From Orthonyx spaldingii (Eukaryota; Chordata; Aves; Passeriformes; Orthonychidae), in contig VZTJ01004779.1 of NCBI GenBank assembly GCA_013397795.1, positions 661,835-725,834 on the forward strand: DNA of 64,000 nt. Direction: 5' to 3'. Below are positions 41,189 to 52,297 of the stretch, in pieces. The notes under the pieces were generated by a model. It ran no database searches. It saw nothing but the letters and a program-made list of their open reading frames with translations, and had not been told where the DNA came from. Position 1 is the stretch's first letter; every line of letters starts with the position of its first letter. A program made the translations under genes and the position numbers.

Positions 41189-41343
41189 CTTTTATTAATG
41201 GCAGCCCACGATGCATTAATGCTATCTGTCATAAGCTGTACATTTCTGGTGTCATCTGCTGAATAATCACGGAGCAGCTTAAGAGCCATGTCGTTTGCCA
41301 CATCTACATTTATTTGCCATTGTCGTATTTCTTTTGCAAATTG
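41189..41343 (-). CDS. DMD: Dystrophin exon 54 (spectrin repeat R21)
   Basis: Internal exon of 155 bp, the same length as human exon 54. Its acceptor is a clear pyrimidine tract ending TTTTTACTTCAG on the minus strand (AG at 41345-41344), and the donor is AAAAG followed by GTAGGA (GT at 41188-41187), a good site. It opens in phase 0 with QFAKEIRQWQ, carries the strongly conserved stretch ALKLLRDYSADDTR, and ends INASWAAINK plus the first two bases (AG) of an arginine codon completed by exon 55. About 73% of residues match the human exon as I remember it. The exon makes helix B and the beginning of helix C of a rod repeat. It contains in-frame ATG codons, but none is a gene start. It is only 155 bp and was found by looking for the segment that must lie between exons 53 and 55. 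No stop, insertion or deletion was seen. Confidence 0.98.
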
Positions 41344-41999
41344 CTGAAGTAAAAAGAGAAAGAATAATCCTTACAGCAACATAAAATGATCACATACGTT
41401 GTATGGTTATTAGAGAAGGAGATGAATAACTTACACCATCTACATGAAAGGAAGGAAAAAAAGAAAAAAAAATACTTCCTCACATTTACGGGAAATGCAA
41501 ATCAGTCTTTTTAAATGTTTTAAATTCTTTTAATCATAAGACCACAGGACTACTTCTAAACTCTGAGAGGACCAAGCAACCCACTTCTAAATGACGAAAA
41601 AGATATGACAGCTCAAATTGATAAACACTGATTAGAATGTTGATTATTCTTTTCTGACACAAATACATGGATGCATTATTGAAACTACGCATTATGGAAA
41701 CTACAATTATTTGTGACACTGAATTATACTGAGATAGAAAATATACTTAAATCATATATTCTGACTTATTTTCTCTTTTGTACTGTGAAATAATACTGAT
41801 TTGGACAATTAATACCTGTCCTTTCAGGTTGTTTTTTTAAAAAATCTAGTTCATTTTAGCAAATTGTTTATGTAATTAGTGCCATCTACTGGAACAGCAC
41901 TAAATCTGCAATACAGCAACATACTCCTAGTAAACCTATCCATATATTTATATTGTTAATTTATGCTTTATATGAAAAAGCTTTTTAAATCTTGGTCCT

Positions 42000-42060
42000 T
42001 CTTTGTTTCCTCCTTTCCTCTCCCCTTTCTCCTCTCCTTTCTTCTGTCCTCTCCACCTAG
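42000..42060 (+). other. Polypyrimidine block ending in AG (splice-acceptor-like, antisense to DMD)
   Basis: About 60 bases with few purines (tcctttcctctcccctttct, cctctcctttcttctgtcct) end in ccacctag and lead into a GC-richer stretch. It has the form of a strong vertebrate 3' splice site on the plus strand. It could equally be a neutral CT-rich tract. No matching donor or conserved reading frame was identified. Confidence 0.5.
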
Positions 42061-42685
42061 GCCAGCTGCGTCACTGCAGAAGCAAGCCAGGAAATCCAGA
42101 GCACTCACTCAGCCAGCAGCCAGCTCCCATGCATCTTTCCTGTTAGTCTTTCTCTCAGAGCAAATTTCCACATAAATGCACTGAAGCTGCATATTTAATC
42201 CATAATGTGTAACAACAAAATGAAAGAGCAAAGATAATCGATTGCCTACTTGTACTTTTGTACTAAACAGACTCCAACTAGCCAATAAAATGGACAATAC
42301 AAGTTGAAAAACAGTTTGTATTTGCAAATAGAAATAGAGAGTTGCATGTAAACCTTTGAAGCTATTGACAAAAACCAAACAGTAAGACTTGACTGTCTTT
42401 ATTGCTGGGTTTTAATACACGAATCTGTGAAGAAAATATAGCTTTTTTGCCTTCATTCTCCCACAGCAGTATTCCTTTTGAAATCTTGTTTTGACTCAGA
42501 TAAGGAATTCTCCACACAGAACTGAACTTACATGTAATCCCTAGTGAAAGAGTCTAAATACTAAGTAAAAATAAATAAATGTTAAATAATTTATGTGTTT
42601 ATGTTTTAATCTCAGACAGTCTGTAAACTGATTTTGATTAAGACTGGGACTAAAATGCACTTGTTCTTTGAATAGAGTTCAAATG

Positions 42686-42722
42686 GAGTTTTGGGGGGGA
42701 GTTTGATTTTCCCCCCAAACTC
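42686..42722. repeat. G-run/C-run inverted repeat (hairpin)
   Basis: gagttttgggggggagtttg at the left is mirrored by tccccccaaactc at 42710-42722. The arms pair over 13 bases with two single-base bulges on the left arm and a nine-base loop. It lies about 1.3 kb upstream of exon 54 in the transcript. Confidence 0.85.
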
Positions 42723-45384
42723 TTATCTGTTAAAAGGCTATTTCAGCATCTCTAGGTTCTCTCCATAATTTAAAACTGAAAGCAGGTATTGCCCCCATTT
42801 CCTCTGCTATTCCTTCATGAGAGGGCAGATCACTCAGTCAATGTGCAGCAGACAGCCTCAGGTACTGACAGCACCTTGTTTATCTGTTTTGAACAAGGGA
42901 TCCTGTTTCTACCAATCAAACATTAGGAGGAGCCTATGAACCCCTAATCCTGAAAAACATCTGAACATGTTATTGTTAAGTTCACCTGAGCTGAAGCTGT
43001 CTAGACAATATTTTAAAGTAATTTCCCTTTGCTAATTAAGGAGATATAATCAGGAGAGCTGATAATTATGTGGAAAACCACTACTATTTCTTTGAGGAAG
43101 ACACAGGCAGGCGGTTGTTTCGGAAAGAGTCTGCCAATTGAGCTCCTTTCCTGCCAGAATGATACACAACAAATACATAATTTTTAATATTTACATAAAT
43201 AGTATTATATATACACAAAATACAAAATATTAAATCAATTCGACAGTAATTAGCATTTCCGTTTTGTAGATCTTATATATCTATTCTACAAGTACCTATT
43301 CTAGATTTAGGTCTATCCACTTTTTTTATACCCTACCTTCCTCTTTGTTTAAAATTATGCAGGCATGCAGGTAATTTTTTTTCTCAGCCAAAGAATCACT
43401 GCAGACTGACTGTTCACTGCTTTACACAGAAAAGTTACCATAACATTTTGCTTGCATTGTAAATTAATGGTCTGTAAACTTTACTTTGAAAATAAGATCT
43501 TTTTGCCCAGACCCATGTGAATAAAAATGACCTTATAAAAGCTTTGAAACCCTGTTTTATAATAAAAAAAAGGGAAAGATCCATTACAAGGTTATTTCCG
43601 AAAGTGTTGTTCTCACCATTAACTTCAACATTAATCCATTAACTTCCTGACACTACAACACTAGGTCATCACTCAGGAGAGAAATGATGAATACAGAGAG
43701 CTTTGCTGATGGAAACAATTTGTATTTTCTATTTTACTGGAAATTGATATGTAATTTTTCAACAACTTTTGAGGAGTGCATGCTTCAGCTTCGCTCTGTG
43801 TGCAGACAATGAGAACAAGGTGTTGTGGTCCAAGTTTTACCTGTCTGTCCTACCAGACACCAGTCTCTGTCTTCCTACATGACTGAAATGTATACTTCAG
43901 GATTACATACATGGCATCCTTTCTTTTCCTCTATTCCCTTTTATATATTTAGGCCTCATTTATCTTTTAGCTACTTAAGACCACATTTGTTTTTTTCTTT
44001 AAAGGAAAATGCTTCATTGCCTTAATTTCTTTTTGACATTCTTTTTAAAGTATTCTCTTTGTTTTACTTGTGTTATCACTGGAATTTGCTGAGTTTATTA
44101 AAAGGCTTAAAGAATTAAGGCTGTGCATTTATCATGTTACTTAGGTAAAAATTTATTTGTAATTTTTAATTAGAAGACACTAGTTGATGTTATTAGGAAT
44201 AAAGCCTCTGCAATTAAGAGTCCTTGATTAAAAACAAGTAATGAAATCAGAGCTGCAGTTTATTCTATCGCAGGATTGCCCAGTGGAACAAAATCAATGA
44301 TGCACAGTAGTTTATATATAGCAATATGTATGTACAACATCATCCAGTTCTGTGTATATGTCACAAATCTGGAAAATCAGGCTGTCTTTCTGTCCTTTTT
44401 CGGTATATCTGTAGCATGTTTTATTTATATACTTAAAGAATTAATTTTTTTAATCAGGGAATTCTAATTCAGTGTTCACAACATAGCCAATAACGTGAAC
44501 TTAACTGTTAATTGTTTTGCTAAAATCAAAGCAGTACACTCTCACCCTGGAACAATAAAACCCCACAAAATGCTGAGATTGTACTTCATCTTGGTACACA
44601 GGGAATGGCAAAAGAGCCCCTAGGAAGTATCACCCTGCAAGAAACTGACACAGGCAAGCAAGGCAGCCTGAGCCTTATCCACAAATTGAGAACATAAAGT
44701 TCACACCCTGGGCTCTGCCAGTGGAAGGCTGCCTGGACTTTTGAGTCCCAACAGAGCAGGGGATACAATCAGGCTGCTGTTTAATTTCCTATTTAGATGG
44801 AGAAATAACTGGTCAATGAAGGAAAGGAATGAAACATCATCTCCATCCTTCCTCCTCTTCACTTTGGCCACCCCAGATGAAGTTGTACAGAGGGAGAAAA
44901 GTCACCTCACTAGCTCCTACCAAAGCAAGGAGCCAAGGAGTGAACAGGCAATCCTAGCAGTTTTGTTTGGCTTGGGGTTTTGTTGGGGGGGGGGTTTAAT
45001 TTTTTTTTCTCCTCTTATAAACAGAGGCTCAGTATCATGTTAAGAAAAGACTAGTTTTACACTAGCTTATGTTCTGATGACGTGGTGACGGAAGGAGTTG
45101 AAGTGTGATTGTGTACTATTTATACACCTATAACCTTCAGCCTGCTGAGTTAACCATCTGCAGCCACCACTTAATGAACAATATAAAAACAGGCCTTAAT
45201 GGGTGAAGACTCTCATTGGCCAGATTGCCATATTCTGGTTCCCCACACCTAATACCCCAGTTTAGTTCTCAAATACCAAACTAAAAAAATAGAATAAAAA
45301 AACCACACCTTAATTCTCAGCAAATTATCTCTGAATTAATTTCTGATTCAAAGAAATAATATTTTTAATTATTAGCTATAGTAT

Positions 45385-45436
45385 CTGGTTATTTTTCTCT
45401 TTTAAATGTAACTGGTTATTTTTCTCTTTTAAATGT
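45385..45436. repeat. 27-bp tandem duplication, 25 bp identical
   Basis: ctggttatttttctctttta plus aatgt at 45385-45409 is repeated base for base at 45412-45436, with a two-base spacer. No mismatch suggests it is recent or maintained. Confidence 0.93.
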
Positions 45437-47732
45437 CAGACACAAAATTGCCAAATTCATTTGAAAACATCACTGGCCAAATACAAGGCAGTTATTGATT
45501 TTTGTTTCACGCTGGCATTGTAAACAAATAATAATCAAAAGACTGGTATTACTGAGTTTACCATGTACTGATGTATAAGGGTGCCCTAACAGAAATGCAT
45601 TAACACAAGCACTGATTAAAAGTTCCCCTAGAGCAGAAGGGAACTTACACATTGATTCAGCTGTCTTTAGGCAGACCTATAATGTTTAACAAGCAAATCA
45701 GAAGAACACTTGGTGACTGCTTTCTCACACCAAGCTGTGTTGAGATACGAAGCTGACAAAATTAATAAGTCTAAATAATTTATTTAAGTCTCGCACTGAC
45801 CTCTCTCTTTCCCTCAAAGCAAATGAATAGAAATGACAGCTTCCTCTTCGTCAGTGTAACAGCAAGCCAAAAGACAGCCTACTGACTCTACATCTTCAGG
45901 GGACAACATCAAAATATATGTGTTTGGCACAGAAGCCTGGAAAGCGTTTATTTTGAGAACTTGATGTATTTCTAGGTCCTTCAGTTTAGATAATACTGTA
46001 CAGCAGAAACATAAAGCTGGTAACTCAAAAAAAATTTTCCATTTTCCTTAGACTTCATGACCCCTTATCTCAAGCATGAACATAACAGCTGATGCTGTCA
46101 CATCTGAGAAACTTTGATGAGGGATTTGACACAATAAGAATTACTGGCAGACAAAGATAATTCCTCTAGGAAGGCTGGCACAAAAGAGACACAAAAAAGA
46201 GAAAGAAAAAAAAAGGAAATAAATTCTCCCACCCTTCCCACTCCCCATTCTCTAAGACAGACGTGAATTTCTTCTAAACTTGAGGAAGAAAGGCTAGGCA
46301 AAAGCAAATAAATGAAAGTAAACAAGCCTGGAAGAGTAGAGCTTGTTGATGTTCATATCATCATGAGGGCAAAAATTAAGATGGACTAGCTGTGACACTG
46401 AAATTATAATTATAGGTTAACATCTGTAACTTGACACAACACGTCTTATTGGATTCAGACTAGTGGGAATGGCTGAGGATACAGAAAGCCCAAGTGCTTT
46501 TAATGAAAGAGGCAAAAGGATTTGCATGTGTCCATTCCCAAACTCTGTTTATAGGTAGAGATGAATTCTCTACTTATTAAAGTACACAAGTATTCTTTCT
46601 CTAGGACTTTGGGAATGGAGGAGAAGAATGACATGTTCTTATTTCTCTCCATGGACAATGTTGATCCAAAAAAACCCATACTTTTTTTTCAAAAAGCATA
46701 CACCCTTAGATGGACCTCATTTGAGCTTCACATATTCTTGAAAAAAAGTGAAAAAAAATGCATTTTTAAAGCATTATTTTCAATTATTTTCCTAGTTAAT
46801 TCATTTGTGTTTGAGACATAAGACACTCCAACGCTATGACATGACAGTGTTTGCACAGAACTGTTTTTTTGTTAATTGAGTCTTTGCAGAGCTGAGACAC
46901 TGACTTTGTTGAAGCTTTTCCTTTTTTTTAAACAAACACTGGGCAGAAGCCAGGACTGTATCTCTGCAGGAAGACAGTGACAAATGGGAGTCCTCTATGC
47001 TGAATGACAGTAGTACACATGATCTATAACTCTTTCCAATACATCAGTGAGTGATTGCCCTTGTTTACCATAATCTACCCTTCCCCAGCAATGACCCTTT
47101 TGGTACAATCTTAAATGAGAAAACCTCCGCTCAGACCTAAAACAATGGGCTGATGAACATTTTTATGCTTCTTACAGGCAAACAAAAGAAAAAAAAAAGC
47201 AAGCAAAAACCCTAACAGACCTTTTATCTACTTCTAAGTGCAATAACTAACTGATGATGGAGATAACAAAACCAATCATGAAGTTCTACATTTACTTTTT
47301 CTGGCAGTAAAACCAGTGGATAAGGACTTTACCCCACTAACTCTTCACAGCAGTTCATTACCATTCAGATGTGTAAATAAGACTGCTCCAAGTCCACAAA
47401 CTTTAATCAAAAATTATGTAGTAGGAGTTAAAAAAAAAAAATCTACAAAAGTCTGGTGGGCAGGAAGGAGAATATATCACAAAACAGTTGTGTAACTCTT
47501 TTCCCATAGAGGCAGGAGTCACCTGAAAAGGCTGATCGATTGGTTGGCTTCAATCTTGGTTTTTCCCAACTAGAAAATGAGATATTATTAATCTTAAAGC
47601 GCTCTTCTCAAAATTTACTCATGAAGAATGTCACCAAAGTATGACTGTTTCCATAACAAGAGACTTAAAAACAGATGATGCAACAGAGAATATTTTCTAC
47701 CTGCGGTATAGCTCAGCTGTATAAGTTAACAC

Positions 47733-47769
47733 ATTTTAGCACCCATAATATGGCAACACGTGCTAAAAT
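47733..47769. repeat. Perfect 10-bp inverted repeat, 17-base loop
   Basis: attttagcac (47733-47742) and gtgctaaaat (47760-47769) are exact reverse complements. No T run follows on either strand that would suggest a Pol III terminator. Confidence 0.85.
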
Positions 47770-48292
47770 CACAGGAGCAGCCATTTCAGGTTTATTTTTT
47801 CAGTTAATAACCCTGCCATGGTTGAATCCAGTGAGATTATCTTGTGGCAAATCTAAAACACTTGATTTTCAAAATATATGCATATAGTTTGCTAGAGTTG
47901 GGGTTTTTTTCCTGTTTTCTTAACTGCTTCCACAAAACCTATACAGCTTCATCAGCAGTGCAGACAGCCATACTAATGCTACATGATTTCCCAGTCTGCA
48001 GTACCAGTGCTGCTTAGGATGTTGTTGAACAGAAGAGATGTGAAATACTTATGTTACAAAGGCAGGTATTCCTTCTGCAAGATCAGCCAGCTGTTTGTTA
48101 TGACTGGTGAGTTAAGACCAATTTCATATTCAAGGAATATGTGACACATACTTTAGACTTTGCAAGTTAATTTCTTTCTGGTTTGCTGTGGAAGATTTTT
48201 TTGCAATGTACACTGTCCATAGTTGGAGGACAACAGTTAGAGGACATTTTCTTTAACGATCTCATTAACTCAAATGGAAATATTTTAATACT

Positions 48293-48305
48293 CAGTAGTG
48301 ACCTT
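48293..48305 (-). other. DMD: Exon 53 donor splice site, non-consensus
   Basis: On the minus strand the exon ends in AAG and the intron opens GTCACTACTGAG. The GT is at 48302-48301. Positions +3 and +5 are C, where the vertebrate consensus (GTRAGT) wants a purine and G. The site is placed here because it gives exactly 212 bp and the right phase for exon 54. The only nearby alternative GT, in TGAGTATT ten bases further into the intron, would break the frame. Confidence 0.85.
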
Positions 48306-48514
48306 AAGTTCTGTGTTCTGCTTTTTCAAAGCTTCCACGGTGTATGAAATTTCTTTCCACGACTCAAGCTTAGCTTTTGCTTGTTCAAGAACCTGCTCAG
48401 CTTCTCGTTTAGCTTCCAGCCACTGTGTTGAATCCTTCAACATCTCTTGAAGCTGCTGTCTCCGGCTTTGGAGGTATCCAAGCACTTCATCCCACTGGCT
48501 CTGTATCTTTTCAA
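48303..48514 (-). CDS. DMD: Dystrophin exon 53 (spectrin-repeat rod, R20/R21)
   Basis: Internal exon of dystrophin, 212 bp, exactly the length of human exon 53. It starts after an AG at 48516-48515, preceded by a pyrimidine-rich tract on the minus strand (about 48518-48545), and contributes codon bases 2-3 of a residue begun in exon 52. It then gives 70 whole codons ending in phase 0 at a lysine. The translation begins VEKIQSQWDEV and contains the conserved core EMLKDSTQWLEAK, then KLESWKE, and ends NTELK. From memory about three quarters of residues match human. The first third is the last helix of one spectrin repeat (about R20); from the QWLEAK tryptophan onward it is helix A of the next (about R21). 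No stop or frameshift is present. The donor reads AAG then GTCACT, a weak site described separately. Reading through the donor would give five more codons (VTTEY) and then a stop. The start was set by length, phase and AG, not by an ATG. Confidence 0.98.
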
Positions 48515-49253
48515 CTGGTGAAACACAAAGGGAAAACAAAAGCTGAATTACTTAAAAGCTTTTTCTTTTTTTAAAGGGAGTAAAAAAGTGATATTAAAAT
48601 CTTTCTAGAACTGATCATATCAGAAAACTCCTGTACTTTTAAACTGCAATTGCATCGAAGTTTAGTTCAACAAAAAAGAACAGATAAACTGTTCTGGGTC
48701 ACACAGTATGGCATTATGACACACAGCATGTGTTTCAATGCATATGCAGCAAGAAATGACAGGCTCATGCCTCAAAAAACCTTATGAAACAGGAAATATT
48801 TGAGAAAAATAGTCTGCAATAATCCTTAATTCTAAACAAACCAACACAAGGTTTAGGATTTTCTGAAGAACATGTCCTTTAGGTACTACAATAATATTAG
48901 TTAAAGATTTATTGCAAGATACAATTAATGACTGTACTTTCTTATTTCAATGAGGAAAATATTAGCAAATGCAAAGGCTAAACAACTTTCTTATATTCTC
49001 ATGTTAAATATAAAATAACAATTAGCTTTATCCACTATTTGAAGAAAATGTGATTTGTGAAAACTTAAGAATCACTAAAACCAGTGATAATAAGCATTGG
49101 CTAGAATCCAGCACCAGGCTCATCCATAGTAGCACAAAAACACCAGAGACAGAGTTGTCCAAGCAGCTGAAGTTTGACACAATATAAATAAAAACCCTAA
49201 ACTCCACAAACAATAAAATCTGTACAGTGCACGAAGGAATAAACATTTCCTGT

Positions 49254-49276
49254 ATATATATATAAATATATATTTA
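49254..49276. repeat. TA dinucleotide tract
   Basis: tatatatataaatatatatt, a short imperfect TA repeat 740 bp upstream (in transcript direction) of exon 53. Confidence 0.75.
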
Positions 49277-50767
49277 ATTCCCTGAGGTTAGTCAGCACGA
49301 AAATAAATTCTCAATATTTTCTTGAAGACTTCCTCACTATATTGCAAATTCACAGGCCTTCCAGGGAAGGGAACAAGGGAACAAAGGTTCCTAGAGTAAT
49401 CAGTAAGCCATTGAAATATTCATTGACTGGTAGTTCCAACACTGCATCTCTCACTGCAAGGCTGATTCCACAATGGTACAGGCTAAAGACTTGGATGAGA
49501 AATGCTTCAGCAGGGAAAAGAGACTTCTACCTATCAGTGCTTTTCCTTCTTCCAGAAGAAAGGATAAATATCTTTCCATGGACTCAGCTGAGGTTTAGAG
49601 AGAGAGAAGAAAACCTTTCAGCATCCCCTGCTGAAGCCTAGGGAGAAAAACTGAGTAAGCACACATAGCAGCATGTTTAAGTCAAAGGAAAAGCAAAAGG
49701 AACTGAAGAAACAGAACTGGAAAACATAAAGCACAATCAGAGCACAGCAAGGATAGCCTAAGGCCCAAATACTTAAATGTAATCTGAAGCAAATCTAACC
49801 CCTTGTTTTAGGAAGTTGTATACTCATGCCACAGAACAACTCATTTCTGTGCCCTCTCTGGGCGAGGATTTCTGATGCAAGCCTTAGAGTACACTTGAAA
49901 CAACAAAGAGTATGTGGACTTCATGAAGGGTGAATAACAGAAGTGAGCTGCTTGAGCAAAATCTCCCTGGTATGGGAGTCACAGGATGTGGCTCAAGGGT
50001 TGTGCTGGAAGCTTAGGGACAAAGACTGCCTAAACACCTTCACAGTGTCGCTGGCAACAGCTGCCACCTATTACTTGCAAATCACTACTTGAGTTCCTTC
50101 CTGCTTTGGCTCTGAGACATTCATATCTTTTAATTCCTGGCAAAATGGAGATTCTGGTACATTGCAGACAGAAGTACAACAGCTTGCTGTTGTCAGCTGT
50201 CCATGAAAAAGAAGACACAAACTACAAAAAAAATCCCACCTATTTTTGTTTTATTATAAGTTTCGTTGTTAGTGTGGGTATTTTGGAGGGTTTTTTTGAC
50301 GGGTTTTTCTGGCAAGGGTAAGAGGATTAAGAAGTTAATGAAAACCCTATTGCAGAACTGCTTCAAAAGAAAGCTGGATCTACAGTTACATTAATTTTTC
50401 ATAAGAGATGCTTTTAATAAGAAATGATGATATTTCTTTTCACCAAAAATCAAAATATTTATAGATGCATTGGTTCCATAATGTCTCATGAGGTTTGTAT
50501 GTAAGTAAGGCATTTAGCAGTCCTCCTCTAGGGACTGTGCTTTTTGCAGCAAGACTGAGTTTTTCATCAGATTCCACAGTCCTGGGATCCCATGATGACC
50601 AATTCTCCCACCCAAGAGGACAATGAGGCTGCATAATGAAAAGAGCATTCAGGATGTCTCAGGAGCCCATTTACACAAGTGACTATGAATGCACAAGCTC
50701 CAAATCTATGAAAAACATTTCCCATTTCCTTGTGAAAATACTTCGCTTAGCTCCCTCAATAAAATAA

Positions 50768-50790
50768 CACATACACACACATATATATGT
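50768..50790. repeat. Short CA/TA dinucleotide tract
   Basis: acacatacacacacatatat followed by atg, a compound dinucleotide repeat in intron 52. Confidence 0.7.
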
Positions 50791-51718
50791 ATTCACTTTT
50801 GCTTTATTATGGACTGGAATTGAAGAAATCAGGAAGTTAGTAGGTAATCTAAACGAAACAAACCCCCCAAAAAATGAATGTTGTTTTCTTGCACTGGTGA
50901 GTGACCAAACCCACTTAACAAAGTACTTCACTTGTGGTTAAACACACCATGATATCTACATAATTAATCTCACTTTTCTAAGGTAGAGTAGACCAAAATA
51001 CTATTTAAGATAAAATATGTAAAAATAATTTATTAGAGAGGCTTTTATAATGATGACCATATAATTTACTTTAATATAACATAAAAATCCCTTCATTACT
51101 ATACATTTGCAATTTCTAAATGCTCTCATTTGATCTGTTTTTGAATAACAAAAACCCTAAGGCTCTAAAATTTAAAATATGAGGCTCACTTCCAAAATGA
51201 AAACCACTGATTTACAAATCAGTGTCTCTTAGGGATGTATTTTGTTCATGTTCACTCTTTAGTAGGATCTTTCCCACAGAAGGAAAGGTGAATGCCACCT
51301 AGAGATTTATGATAAACAAAAATGTGCAGAAATTCCAATTTGAGTCTATATTGTGTTAGAACTGACTCCAGGAACCCATGAACCTCTTCACCTGCAGCTA
51401 ATGAGCTACTGACTGCAGATGAGAAGGGTCAGAGAATTGTTATTAAATCATGTTGGACAGGAGAAGACAATTTTTAAAATATTCTAACATCACAGAGGGC
51501 TTGTGCTAGGGCACTGGAACATATAAAAGGCTTTTTCTGTCTCGGTACTAACGGGAATAGGTTTATCAACATATTTATGAGTGTTTTATAAGACAGCAGT
51601 GAGAAATCTCAGTTCAAGGTTCTTTCAGGCCAACACTCTGACCACAGCCTTTAGAAGGACTATTTCTGCTGTCAAGACTTTATAAAATCCTTCAGATTAC
51701 CATGCACATATAGGACAG

Positions 51719-52297
51719 TGCTGTGTTTGGCTGGCGTAGTTACATTTCTTCCCAGTGGCCAATATGGGGCTGTATTTTGGATTTGTGCTGAGCACTGGGT
51801 TGATAATACAGAGATGTTTTTGTTATGGCTGAACACGGCTTACACAGAGCCAAGGTCTTTTCTGCTTTTCCTACGGCCACGCTGGTGAGGGGGCTGGGGG
51901 TGCCTGGGAAGCTGGGAGAAGACACAGCCAGGACAGGTGACCCAAACTGACCACAGGGATATTCCAAACCATGTGACATCATGGATCAGTGTATAAAGTG
52001 GGGGGAAGAAGAAGGAAGAGGAGGACATTTGGAGTGATGGAGTTTGTCCTCCCAAGTAATTGATAGGTGTGATGGGGCCCTGCTCTCCTGGAGATGGCTG
52101 AACACCAGCCCAAACGTGGAATTAATTCCTTGTTTTGCTTTGCTTGTGTTCATGGCTTTTGCTTTTCCAGTTCAACTGTCTTTATCTCAAACTCAAAGTT
52201 TTCCAGCTTTGACCCTTATCATCCTCTCCCTGATCCCACTGGTGGGGGAGTGAGTGAGCGCCTGTGTTGGGCTTGGCCGCTGGCTGGGGTTAATGGA
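51719..52297 (+). mobile_element. LTR of the same endogenous-retrovirus family, right end degraded, plus strand
   Basis: Starts TGCTGTGTTTGGCTGGCGTA, an altered version of the first bases of the other LTR. It shares cacagccaggacaggtgacc, gggatattccaaacc and ctggctggggttaa with it. A TATA-like gtataaag sits at 51991-51998, followed by a purine-rich stretch (gggggaagaagaaggaagag) common in these LTRs. The terminal ...aaaccacgaca-type end is missing: after ggggttaa at about 52293 the sequence diverges, so no CA end or target duplication can be placed. No internal retroviral genes adjoin it. It lies in intron 52, antisense to DMD. Confidence 0.8.
51991..51998 (+). promoter_or_regulatory. TATA-like box inside the LTR
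   Basis: gtataaag at the position where LTRs of this group keep their core promoter. The partner LTR has lost it (tctatgag). Whether it still drives transcription cannot be told from sequence. Confidence 0.45.

Larger units (their letters stand above)
41344..48302 (-). other. DMD: DMD intron 53
   Basis: Complete intron of 6,959 bp between exons 53 and 54. No transposable element was recognised, which is unusual next to its neighbours. It contains a polypyrimidine block (42000-42058), a G-run/C-run hairpin (42686-42722), a poly-G run (44986-44995), a perfect 25-bp tandem duplication (45385-45436) and a 10-bp inverted repeat (47733-47769). A GC-richer patch at about 44570-44990 is unassigned. 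From memory the human counterpart is about three times longer. Confidence 0.95.

Noticed and set aside
41963..42175. Small plus-strand gene starting before the polypyrimidine block
   Set aside because: The translation is mostly Ser/Leu/Pro/Phe produced by the CT-rich tract; no domain or start context.
47704..47723. tRNA gene suggested by an A-box-like motif
   Set aside because: No B box, no matching acceptor stem and no terminator follow.
49342..49641. 99-codon plus-strand open frame as a gene
   Set aside because: No recognised domain or homologue; low-information sequence inside intron 52.
26659..52297. The two LTRs as the ends of one provirus
   Set aside because: They are about 25 kb apart with two dystrophin exons (54 is between them together with exon 53) and no retroviral genes, the sequences differ strongly, and the left one has its own target duplication.
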